A stretch of DNA of 12,007 bases, from NCBI GenBank assembly GCA_003448685.1, contig DLXW01000056.1, forward strand, positions 4,724 to 16,730, in the 5' to 3' direction. Every line of letters begins with the position of its first letter. The stretch's first letter is position 1. The notes under the pieces were generated by a model, which had not been told where the DNA came from, made no database searches, and saw only the letters and a program-made list of their open reading frames with translations. This stretch comes from Cyanothece sp. UBA12306 (GTDB lineage Bacteria > Cyanobacteriota > Cyanobacteriia > Cyanobacteriales > Microcystaceae). Positions 6,215-12,007 of the stretch are shown one piece after another. The position numbers were made by a program, and so were the translations under genes.

Positions 6215-7108
6215 ATGCTGAAATACGCTTATTATCCAGGTTGCGTTGCTCAAGGTGCTTGTCGTGAATTGTATTTGTCTACTGCGGCCTTAACGGAGGC
6301 GTTGGGGATAGAATTAATTGAACTCAAAAGAGCAGCTTGTTGTGGTTCTGGAACCTATAAGGAAGATTCTCAATTATTGGAAGATACGGTTAATGCGCGT
6401 AATATTGCTTTAGCTGAGTCTCTTAATCTTCCTTTATTGACCCATTGTAGTACCTGTCAGGGTGTTATTGGCCATGTGGATGAACGCCTCAAAGATGCTA
6501 AAACCAATAATCCAACCTATTTAGAAGAGGTTAATGGATTCTTAAAAAAAGAGCATTGTTCTCCCTATCAAGGAACAAGTGAAGTTAAGCATCTATTATG
6601 GGCTTTAGTAGCTGATTATGGATTAGATGCTCTTAAAGAAAAGGTAACACGGAAGTTAAACGGCTTGAATTGTGCAGCATTTTATGGATGTTATTTATTA
6701 CGATCTCAAGATCATCTTCCCTATGATAATAAGTTTCAACCAGAATCTTTAGAAAATGTTTTTCGCACGGTCGGGGCTAATGCCGTTTATTATCAAGGAA
6801 GAACTCAATGTTGTGGTTGGCCTTTAGCAAGTTATGCTACCGAAACCTCTTTTAAAATGGCAGGAAATCATCTACTAGAAGCTATTGAAGCTGGGGCAGA
6901 TTGTTTAGTAACTCCTTGTCCTTTGTGTCACTTAAATTTGGATTCTCGGCAACCAGAGGTAGAAAAAGTAATTGAACGTAAATTAGGATTACCTGTCTTA
7001 CATTTACCCCAATTAGTATCTTTAGCTTTAGGAATTAGTCCTGATAAATTAGGATTAGATCGTCATGTTGTTTCCACTAAGCCGGTGTTAGAAAAGTTGA
7101 GATTTTAA
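6215..7108 (+). CDS. HdrB-like protein with two CCG cysteine-rich domains
   Basis: The 297-residue protein has two CCG domains as in heterodisulfide reductase subunit B and the SdhE/SdhC-type subunit of archaeal succinate dehydrogenases. Domain 1: C10, C42-C43 followed by G44, and C78xxC81. Domain 2: C159 (or C153), C199-C200 followed by G201, and C235xxC238. Both sets are complete, so it can bind a non-cubane iron-sulfur cluster. There are no membrane spans; it would be attached peripherally. Cyanobacteria lack methanogen CoM/CoB chemistry, so the likely role is electron transfer, and cyanobacterial homologues have been proposed as the quinone-side subunit of succinate dehydrogenase. That role is inferred; no sdhA or sdhB is in the window. 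The ATG at 6215 begins directly at the first motif (YYPGC). The gene appears monocistronic and has no Shine-Dalgarno. Confidence 0.88.
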   Translation: MLKYAYYPGCVAQGACRELYLSTAALTEALGIELIELKRAACCGSGTYKEDSQLLEDTVNARNIALAESLNLPLLTHCSTCQGVIGHVDERLKDAKTNNPTYLEEVNGFLKKEHCSPYQGTSEVKHLLWALVADYGLDALKEKVTRKLNGLNCAAFYGCYLLRSQDHLPYDNKFQPESLENVFRTVGANAVYYQGRTQCCGWPLASYATETSFKMAGNHLLEAIEAGADCLVTPCPLCHLNLDSRQPEVEKVIERKLGLPVLHLPQLVSLALGISPDKLGLDRHVVSTKPVLEKLRF

Positions 7109-7124
7109 GAGTTTACTAATAATA

Positions 7125-7156
7125 TTGATCCTGCCAGTCCTAGTCTTTGGGATCAA
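7125..7156. other. Small hairpin after the HdrB-like gene
   Basis: TTGATCC (7125-7131) and GGATCAA (7150-7156) form a 7-bp stem with an 18-base loop, followed by a run of A on the plus strand. The A run sits on the wrong side for a plus-strand intrinsic terminator, so its role is unclear. Confidence 0.3.
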
Positions 7157-7239
7157 AAAAAACTGAGCGTCTAATTTATTCCATTTGACGGTTAAATATT
7201 ACTAATTTTCGCTACTAGATAACTAGACTGCTGCAATAA

Positions 7240-7254
7240 TGATCATGATTATCA
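7240..7254. promoter_or_regulatory. Upstream Zur box of znuABC (near-perfect)
   Basis: TGATCATGATTATCA matches the cyanobacterial 7-1-7 Zur box TGATAATnATTATCA at all but one position (C for A). It is embedded in a longer, nearly palindromic AATGAT...ATCATT. It lies about 30 bp upstream of the predicted -35 and 115 bp from the znuA start. Confidence 0.7.
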
Positions 7255-7285
7255 TTGGATTAAATTATCTTTGAGGAAATCTCAC

Positions 7286-7314
7286 TTGAAAAATTGAGCA
7301 AATAATAAGATAAT
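7286..7314 (+). promoter_or_regulatory. Predicted sigma-70 promoter of znuABC
   Basis: TTGAAA (7286-7291) and GATAAT (7309-7314) are separated by exactly 17 bp; each differs from consensus at one position. The start of transcription would be near 7321, inside the perfect Zur box. The -10 GATAAT is itself one of three consecutive GATAAT hexamers that lead into the operator. Confidence 0.65.
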
Positions 7315-7319
7315 GATAA

Positions 7320-7334
7320 TGATAATGATTATCA
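7320..7334. promoter_or_regulatory. Perfect Zur box covering the znuABC start region
   Basis: TGATAAT-G-ATTATCA is a perfect 7-1-7 inverted repeat and matches the cyanobacterial Zur box. It covers the predicted +1, so zinc-loaded Zur would block RNA polymerase when zinc is plentiful. It is preceded by further GATAAT half-sites at 7309-7314 and 7315-7320. Confidence 0.85.
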
Positions 7335-7354
7335 TACTGTCTGGCTCTGAATCT

Positions 7355-8341
7355 ATGAACTCTTCTCAGAAATGGTTACCAATGATCCTATTAACCTTGA
7401 TATTGGGAATAAATGGGATAACAGGATGTACTGCCACAGATACGACAGAGACTGTCAATTCTGAGACTAAGAAGAATGATAACCCAGAACAAACCAACCA
7501 TCAAGATCAACTAGATATTACTGTGAGTATCGTTCCCCAAGAATATTTTGTTAAGAAAATTGGGGGCGATCGCGTGAGGGTGAATGTGATGGTCGAACCA
7601 GGGGCGGTTCCTGCTACTTATGAACCAAAACCCCAACAATTACAAGCATTAAGCCAGGCAGAGGCTTATATTGGTATTGGAGTTCCTTTTGAAACTGTTT
7701 GGATGAGTCGCATTAGCCAAGCCAACCCTAAAATGTTAACGGTGGACTCAACAGAAGGAATTGAAAGATTAACTATGATAGCTCATGATCATGGTGATCA
7801 TGAGCATCATGATCACCATGATCATGGGGGACAAGAAACGACCCTTGATCCTCATGTTTGGTTATCCCCAAGATTAGTAAAAATTCAAGCAGAAAAAATT
7901 CATCAAACCTTAGTTAAACTCGATCCTAAACATCAAGAAATTTACCAAACTAATCTCAATAATTTTTTACAAGAAATTGAGGTATTGGATAGTCAAATAA
8001 AGGATAATTTAGCTGATCTAAAACAACGTAAATTTATTGTTTTTCATCCTGCTTGGGGTTACTTTGCCCAGGAATATAACCTAACCCAAGTACCTGTTGA
8101 AATAGGAGGACAAGAACCTAGTGCAGCTGAGTTAGCTGAGTTAATCAAAGAAGCAAAAAAAGAGAAGATCAAAGTTATTTTTGCTCAACCAGAGTTGAGT
8201 AGTCCATCAGCAAAAACCATTGCTAAAGAAATTAAGGGAGAAGTTTTACTAATTAGTCCTCTAGCTGCTGATTGGTCTAATAACCTCTTAGAAGTTTCTC
8301 AAACCTTTGCCAAAGTCTTAAAAGAAGAAAAAAGTCAATAG
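7355..8341 (+). CDS. znuA: ZnuA, zinc ABC transporter substrate-binding lipoprotein
   Basis: The 328-residue cluster A-I (ZnuA/TroA-type) binding protein captures Zn2+ in the periplasm and delivers it to ZnuB. A lipoprotein signal (residues 1-25, lipobox ITGC, C25) is followed by an acidic linker; the binding fold starts near residue 53. A histidine-rich loop lies at 144-157 (HDHGDHEHHDHHDH), typical of zinc-specific members. Metal ligands visible are H167 (DPHVWLSP) and H231 (FHPAWGYFA), with E280 in the AQPELSSPS loop. The usual first histidine (PHxYEP) is replaced: here the motif is PATYEP (86-91). I start at the ATG at 7355, which gives a clean lipoprotein signal; the in-frame ATGs at 7313, 7319 and 7325 lie in the promoter and operator and would add MIMIMIIIL. 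It is the first gene of znuA-znuC-znuB. Confidence 0.95.
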   Translation: MNSSQKWLPMILLTLILGINGITGCTATDTTETVNSETKKNDNPEQTNHQDQLDITVSIVPQEYFVKKIGGDRVRVNVMVEPGAVPATYEPKPQQLQALSQAEAYIGIGVPFETVWMSRISQANPKMLTVDSTEGIERLTMIAHDHGDHEHHDHHDHGGQETTLDPHVWLSPRLVKIQAEKIHQTLVKLDPKHQEIYQTNLNNFLQEIEVLDSQIKDNLADLKQRKFIVFHPAWGYFAQEYNLTQVPVEIGGQEPSAAELAELIKEAKKEKIKVIFAQPELSSPSAKTIAKEIKGEVLLISPLAADWSNNLLEVSQTFAKVLKEEKSQ

Positions 8342-8346
8342 TAATT

Positions 8347-9123
8347 ATGAAAAACGAAGTTATTAATCTCACTCATGTCTGGGCAAAATATAATAAAGTT
8401 CCTATTTTAGAAGATGTAAATTTGACAATTAATGAAGGAGATTTGGTAGGATTAATTGGACCCAATGGAGGAGGAAAAACTACCTTATTTAAAGTATTAT
8501 TAGGCTTAATTAAACCCTATCGAGGTACTGTAAGCATTTTAGGTAATACTGTTAGACAAGGAAGACGTTATATTGGTTATGTTCCTCAATTGGTAGAATT
8601 AGATCGAGAATTTCCCGTATCTGTTGCCGAGGTTGTACAAATGGGAAGACTAGGAAAACGGCGTTTATTGCAGAGATACAACGGAAAAGACGAAAATATC
8701 GTCAATCGTACTTTAGAACAGGTGGGAATGCTAGAATTACGCGATAGCTCTATCGCTGAATTGTCTGGAGGCCAACGTCAACGGGTTTATATTGCGCGTG
8801 CTTTGGCTTCAGAACCCCGTATATTATTATTAGATGAACCAACTGCTAGTGTTGATCCGCAAAGACAAAGAAGTATTTATGAATTATTGAAAGAATTAAA
8901 TCAATTTATCACTATTATCATGATATCTCATGATATTGGGGCTATTTCTGCTTATGTTAAAAGTATAGGCTGTCTTAACCATCGTCTTTTCTTTCATGGT
9001 GATCCCCCCCTAAGTACAGAAGTTATAGAACAAACCTATCAATGTCCTGTAGATTTGATCGCTCATGGGGTTCCTCATCGGGTCTTTTCTAACCATGATT
9101 TTCCGTTACATTATCATGAATAA
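8347..9123 (+). CDS. znuC: ZnuC, zinc ABC transporter ATP-binding protein
   Basis: The 258-residue ABC ATPase energises zinc uptake from the cytoplasmic side of ZnuB. All motifs are intact: Walker A GPNGGGKT (38-45), Q-loop YVPQ (Q81), signature LSGGQRQ (139-145), Walker B ILLLDEP (159-165), D-loop SVD (168-170) and H-loop H195 in ISHD. The metal-uptake subfamily is shown by context and by the EFPVSVAEVVQMGR segment (88-101), typical of ZnuC/MntA/TroB ATPases. The C-terminus is rich in histidine (H240, H244, H250, H255, H257), which may bind metal. The ATG at 8347 is five bases past the znuA stop; the ZnuB start follows three bases after its own stop, so the three genes are one operon under the Zur-controlled promoter. 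Confidence 0.95.
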   Translation: MKNEVINLTHVWAKYNKVPILEDVNLTINEGDLVGLIGPNGGGKTTLFKVLLGLIKPYRGTVSILGNTVRQGRRYIGYVPQLVELDREFPVSVAEVVQMGRLGKRRLLQRYNGKDENIVNRTLEQVGMLELRDSSIAELSGGQRQRVYIARALASEPRILLLDEPTASVDPQRQRSIYELLKELNQFITIIMISHDIGAISAYVKSIGCLNHRLFFHGDPPLSTEVIEQTYQCPVDLIAHGVPHRVFSNHDFPLHYHE

Positions 9124-9126
9124 TTA

Positions 9127-9942
9127 ATGTTAGAAAAAATTTGGGAATTATTACAATTTGATTTCATGAGAAATGCTCTTTTTGCAGGAGTATTAGTAAG
9201 TATTGCTTGCGGTATTATTGGCACTTTTGTAGTGATTAATCGCATTGTTTTTATTAGTGGTGGTATTGCTCACGCTGCTTATGGCGGAATTGGCTTGGGT
9301 TATTTTTTAAATATTAATCCTATTATTGGGGCAATATTTTTTGCTTTATTATCGGCTTTAGGTATGGGTTTAGTGGTGAGAAAAACAGAACAACGTGCCG
9401 ATAGTTTAATTGGGGTAATGTGGGCATTTGGGATGGCTATTGGCATTATTTTAATTGATTTAACACCAGGCTATAAAGCAGATTTAATGAGTTATTTATT
9501 TGGTAGTATTTTAACGGTTTCTCAAGAGAATTTAATAATAATGTTAATTTTAGATATTATTATTGTGTTAATTGTCAGCTTATTTTATAAAGAATTTTTA
9601 GCTATTTCTTTTGATCCAACTTTTGCTATGACTCGGAATGTGCCTGTAGATAGTTTATATTTGTTATTAGTGGGTGCGATCGCTTTAACTGTGGTCATGG
9701 TAATGCAGGTTGTGGGGTTAATATTAGTGATTGCTTTGTTAACCATACCAGCAGCGATCGCTGGTCAATTTATCGAAGATATTAAGTACATCATGGTCGT
9801 TTCTATTCTATTAGGAATATTATTTACAACCGTGGGACTGGGAATATCTTATTATTTTAATATTACTTCAGGTGCCACCATCATTTTAGTGTCTGGGACT
9901 GCTTACTTAATTAGTTTAGGGTTAAAATTTTTACAAAAGTAG
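9127..9942 (+). CDS. znuB: ZnuB, zinc ABC transporter permease (ABC-3 family)
   Basis: The 271-residue permease has about eight hydrophobic segments spread over its length and forms the zinc channel as a dimer with ZnuC. ABC-3 family landmarks are ISGGIAHAAYGGIGLGY (44-60), the ADSLIGVMWAFGMAIGI segment (91-107), MQVVGLILVIALLTIPAA (193-210, the conserved VG...LL..PAA helix, probably including the ATPase coupling region nearby) and SGATIIL (248-254). Length is standard. The ATG at 9127 is three bases after the ZnuC stop, implying translational coupling. It is the last gene of the operon. The 96-bp gap to the convergent zur has T-rich sequence but no convincing terminator hairpin. Two HIP1 sites lie in the gene. 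Confidence 0.95.
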   Translation: MLEKIWELLQFDFMRNALFAGVLVSIACGIIGTFVVINRIVFISGGIAHAAYGGIGLGYFLNINPIIGAIFFALLSALGMGLVVRKTEQRADSLIGVMWAFGMAIGIILIDLTPGYKADLMSYLFGSILTVSQENLIIMLILDIIIVLIVSLFYKEFLAISFDPTFAMTRNVPVDSLYLLLVGAIALTVVMVMQVVGLILVIALLTIPAAIAGQFIEDIKYIMVVSILLGILFTTVGLGISYYFNITSGATIILVSGTAYLISLGLKFLQK

Positions 9943-10038
9943 CAGTATTATTTTGGTTCAGTTGCTTGGGTTTTTATTTGTTGGTTGATTATTTTGATCA
10001 GGTTGAATAATTTCATATTATCTATGAGTAAAAGGAGA

Positions 10039-10428
10039 TCAATCTACAATCTCTTGACATTGATGACATCGCCCAAAAAATTCTAAGGTATGATAATAGA
10101 CTTGGAAATGATGAGTCTGTTCTAATTGTTCTTCTAAATCATGGACAGGACACTCATCGATCACGAAAGATTGACCACAACTAACACAATTTATGTGGTG
10201 TTGATCATGAGAAGTTAAACTGTAAAGTGCTTCACCACTGGTTAAAGTTCGTGATTTCACAGTTCCTTGAACTTTTAAAGCTTCCAAGGCACGGTAAACT
10301 GTTGCTAGTCCTAAAGGTTGATCTTGGTCTTTGAGTTCCACATATAAGTCCTGGGCCGAAATAGCATCATTTAACGACTTGAGTACCCGAATAATTTGCG
10401 CTTGAGAACGAGTATATTTAGCTTTCAT
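10039..10428 (-). CDS. zur: Zur, zinc uptake regulator (Fur family)
   Basis: The 129-residue Fur-family repressor has an N-terminal winged helix (residues 4-70; recognition region PLGLATVYRALEALK at 38-52) and a C-terminal dimerisation/metal domain. The structural zinc site is C81xxC84 plus C121xxC124. Histidine-rich positions for the sensory site include H74, H77, H78, H96, H106, H107 and H113. It is assigned as Zur rather than Fur or PerR because it lies tail to tail with znuABC and because Zur boxes precede both. With zinc bound it should repress znuABC. A Zur box at 10530-10544, about 100 bp upstream of its ATG, indicates autoregulation. I use the ATG at 10428; a TTG at 10476 would add 16 residues that do not fit Zur proteins. 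Confidence 0.92.
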   Translation of the reverse strand: MKAKYTRSQAQIIRVLKSLNDAISAQDLYVELKDQDQPLGLATVYRALEALKVQGTVKSRTLTSGEALYSLTSHDQHHINCVSCGQSFVIDECPVHDLEEQLEQTHHFQVYYHTLEFFGRCHQCQEIVD

Positions 10429-10529
10429 GATATCTTTACTTTTAGTTGTCAAGTAACTTGGAAGCTTCCATAGCAACTAAATAAACAATAGCTAATAACT
10501 TGAGTCTGATTTTCAGTTATTGGTAAGCC

Positions 10530-10544
10530 AGATAATAATTATCA
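10530..10544. promoter_or_regulatory. Zur box upstream of zur
   Basis: AGATAATAATTATCA matches TGATAATnATTATCA at 14 of 15 positions, and further ATTATC half-sites continue to about 10549. On the minus strand a TATAAT at 10555-10550 ends six bases before the box, so the box would sit at the start of transcription of zur. The -35 region is poor, which limits the promoter call. The site lies between the DUF481-like gene and zur, so it most likely controls zur itself. Confidence 0.7.
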
Positions 10545-10581
10545 TTATCATTATATATCTTTATCGCCAAAAAGTATAACT

Positions 10582-11847
10582 TTAAAATTCATAATCTAAT
10601 CCTGTGGTAAAAAGGAAGTGCCATTTAGGATTGCTCTCAAATACTAACTCATTACGATAGCGAACAAATAAACGATTATTAAATGACCATCTTTTAGTCA
10701 GAGGAATAGAAAGTCTGGTGTTAGAAGTAAGATAATAGTTGTCTAAATTATTTAAGGCAGGAGTAAGGGCAAAAATCTGATTTAGTATTGCCTCCCCAAG
10801 AGGAACAGATCTACCCAAAAGAATAATACCCAGAGTTGGATCAGTTTGATTGCTCCTTTGCTCAAAATCAATGTAATCATACTCATAACGAGGTCCTATT
10901 CCTAATTGGAAATCTAAAAAATTACTAGGAGAATCTCCCCGCCACAAATTTAACCCAGCACCGATAATAAGTTCACTAATAATTACCAAATCCTCATCAT
11001 CGTTTTTAGAAGCAAATAAATCTTGATTAGTGGTGTTGAAAAAATGGGTAAACCAATTCCATTGCTCATTGAAGTGATTCCGATAAACACTATGAATTAA
11101 ACTTTCTGGACGATAATTATTAATAACACGACTGCTATCATAATCGATATTAATATTACCATCAACAAAAAGATCATCATAAGACCATTGTTGGGCAAAA
11201 TTGACATTAATACCCACAAGAGCGGTGGTATCTCGAAAAGAATTAATATTTCCCGAAAATCCTAACTTCAAGGTGGGAGAAGTTGCTTGAAAAGGAAATT
11301 TTAGGTTAGGTTGGGAGGCTTTAGTAATGATAGTTTGGCTTTGAACAAATAGAGTTTGAGCCGATGTTTTTTGACCCATTTCTCCATATTTCAAGGATAT
11401 GTCTAATAATAATTGCCCTTGGAGAGATGACTCGGTAATATTATTGACTAGATTGACGGTCTGATCTAGAATCTCAAGAGCTTGGGTTTGTTGTCCGATT
11501 TGGTGATAAGATTTAGCAATTTGAGTTAGGGTAGTTATTTTTAAAGTCATATCCTCAAATTTTTTGGCAATTGATGAAGATTGCGCTAAAATGGCTTTTG
11601 CTTTTTCCTGGTAACCCAATTGTGCATAATTGAGGGCAAGATCGTTTAAAAGAATAACTTTAAGTTGAGACTCTTCCATCTGATCAATTATCTTTAAACT
11701 GTGGTTCAGTCGAGATTTTTCTTCCATTTGAGACTCTTCGGAAGATGCAATCAATTGAATAGAGTGGTTTTGAGGAAATTCTCGATTGGCGATGACTGGA
11801 TTCTTCATGGCCATCAAAAATATGGAAAAAAAAGAGATTCGTAACAT
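10582..11847 (-). CDS. TPR plus DUF481-like outer-membrane beta-barrel protein
   Basis: The 421-residue protein starts with a short hydrophobic segment (1-20, VIA before N21), likely a signal peptide. Three TPR-like helical repeats follow: 63-96 (LALNYAQLGYQEKAKAIL), 103-136 (IAKSYHQIGQQTQALEIL) and 143-176 (ISLKYGEMGQKTSAQTLF). From residue 193 to the end it has amphipathic beta strands, the motif LGIGPRYEYDYIDFE (315-329), tandem strands such as RWSFNNRLFVRYRNELVFES, and a terminal FTTGLDYEF with a C-terminal phenylalanine, all typical of an outer-membrane barrel, best matched to DUF481. The job is unknown; its location 5' of zur on the same strand suggests a link to zinc at the outer membrane, but no Zur box is visible before it. 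A GTGAGG sits just before the ATG, giving a fair Shine-Dalgarno. Confidence 0.72.
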   Translation of the reverse strand: MLRISFFSIFLMAMKNPVIANREFPQNHSIQLIASSEESQMEEKSRLNHSLKIIDQMEESQLKVILLNDLALNYAQLGYQEKAKAILAQSSSIAKKFEDMTLKITTLTQIAKSYHQIGQQTQALEILDQTVNLVNNITESSLQGQLLLDISLKYGEMGQKTSAQTLFVQSQTIITKASQPNLKFPFQATSPTLKLGFSGNINSFRDTTALVGINVNFAQQWSYDDLFVDGNINIDYDSSRVINNYRPESLIHSVYRNHFNEQWNWFTHFFNTTNQDLFASKNDDEDLVIISELIIGAGLNLWRGDSPSNFLDFQLGIGPRYEYDYIDFEQRSNQTDPTLGIILLGRSVPLGEAILNQIFALTPALNNLDNYYLTSNTRLSIPLTKRWSFNNRLFVRYRNELVFESNPKWHFLFTTGLDYEF

Positions 11848-11900
11848 TAATCCTCACCCTAACTTGAATAAAAGCATTGACATTAACCTAAGTGAACTAA

Positions 11901-11936
11901 CCCAACTTACTCCGCTAAGGCTTCGTTGAAGTTGGG
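11901..11936. repeat. Subterminal hairpin of the IS200/IS605-type right end
   Basis: CCCAACTT (11901-11908) pairs with AAGTTGGG (11929-11936), an exact 8-bp stem with a 20-base loop. It overlaps the final codons and stop of the tnpB-like frame, as expected for the right-end hairpin recognised by TnpA in this family. The exact element boundary, probably within about 30 bp to the left, cannot be fixed here. Confidence 0.5.
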
Positions 11937-12007
11937 GCTTCTGAACTCACAGGGGAATGCCTCAAGACAGACTTGCGTCCACCTTTTGGGCTTACTTCCC
12001 CTCCTTC
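11915..12007 (-). CDS. tnpB: C-terminal end of TnpB-like protein (partial)
   Basis: A minus-strand frame enters from the right edge and ends in TAG at 11915-11917, giving 30 residues that include GGEVSPKGGRKSVLRHSPVS and end EAPTSTKP. This low-complexity tail, with GGRKSVLRHSPVSSEAP, is the kind found after the zinc-ribbon of TnpB proteins of IS200/IS605-type elements in cyanobacteria, and the hairpin at the same place fits. TnpB is an RNA-guided nuclease, the ancestor group of Cas12. The catalytic RuvC domain lies outside the window, so whether this copy is intact is unknown. The element ends about 70-100 bp upstream of the DUF481-like gene and points toward it. Confidence 0.6.
   Translation of the reverse strand, partial: EGGEVSPKGGRKSVLRHSPVSSEAPTSTKP

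Larger units (their letters stand above)
11895..12007 (-). ncRNA. Possible 3' part of a TnpB guide (omega) RNA
   Basis: In IS200/IS605-type elements the guide RNA overlaps the 3' end of tnpB and runs to the right end of the element, with the guide copied from the flanking DNA. The tnpB tail and the hairpin at 11901-11936 are both present here in that order. The RNA itself and its exact end are not shown by sequence alone. Confidence 0.3.

Noticed and set aside
7313..7354. Earlier in-frame ATGs for znuA
   Set aside because: They lie in the predicted -10 and Zur operator, before or at the predicted transcription start, and would spoil the lipoprotein signal.
9943..10038. Terminator between convergent znuB and zur
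   Set aside because: T-rich, but only a 4-bp TGAT/ATCA stem is visible; not enough to call.
1..12007. CRISPR array, tRNA or rRNA
   Set aside because: No regularly spaced long direct repeats and no tRNA or rRNA-like sequence were seen; the only repeats are short spacer elements.

Overview
The window looks like chromosomal DNA from a unicellular or colonial cyanobacterium of the Crocosphaera/Cyanothece/Rippkaea kind. The support is: six exact copies of the cyanobacterial palindrome GCGATCGC (HIP1); AT-rich coding sequence with almost no Shine-Dalgarno sites; a cyanobacterial-type RRM protein with a glycine tail; a DUF29 protein; heptamer repeats between genes; and a Zur-controlled znu operon. 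The genus is an inference.

Left part (1-2700). A small coiled-coil protein (+) is followed by a minus-strand run: a secreted DsbA-like thiol oxidoreductase, a DUF29 protein and a possible 47-residue ORF. Spacers carry small repeats: a heptamer array that can fold back, a 118-bp element with imperfect terminal inverted repeats, and one of two 25-bp dispersed repeats. The 118-bp element abuts a decayed tyrosine-recombinase-like gene.

Middle (2700-7110). An rbp gene (+) has an extended -10 promoter, a long leader and a real Shine-Dalgarno. A 30-bp perfect palindrome then separates it from a convergent 744-residue cation-chloride-cotransporter-like membrane protein (-). Next come the start-less remnant of a DUF1524 (GmrSD/HNH-like) protein and an intact HdrB-like protein with two CCG cysteine domains (+).

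Right part (7110-12007). This is a zinc homeostasis locus. znuA-znuC-znuB (+) are tightly spaced and follow a promoter whose start region is covered by a perfect 7-1-7 Zur box, with a second near-perfect box about 80 bp upstream. zur lies convergently (-) with its own Zur box, suggesting autoregulation. Upstream of zur on the same strand is a TPR plus DUF481-like beta-barrel protein that may belong to the same physiology. The right edge cuts into the 3' end of an IS200/IS605-type tnpB with a terminal hairpin.

I do not see a clearly new multi-gene system. The observations most worth following are the Zur operator architecture, the ZnuA lacking the usual first histidine ligand, the TPR-barrel protein beside zur, and the TnpB end whose putative guide RNA would read into that neighbour.
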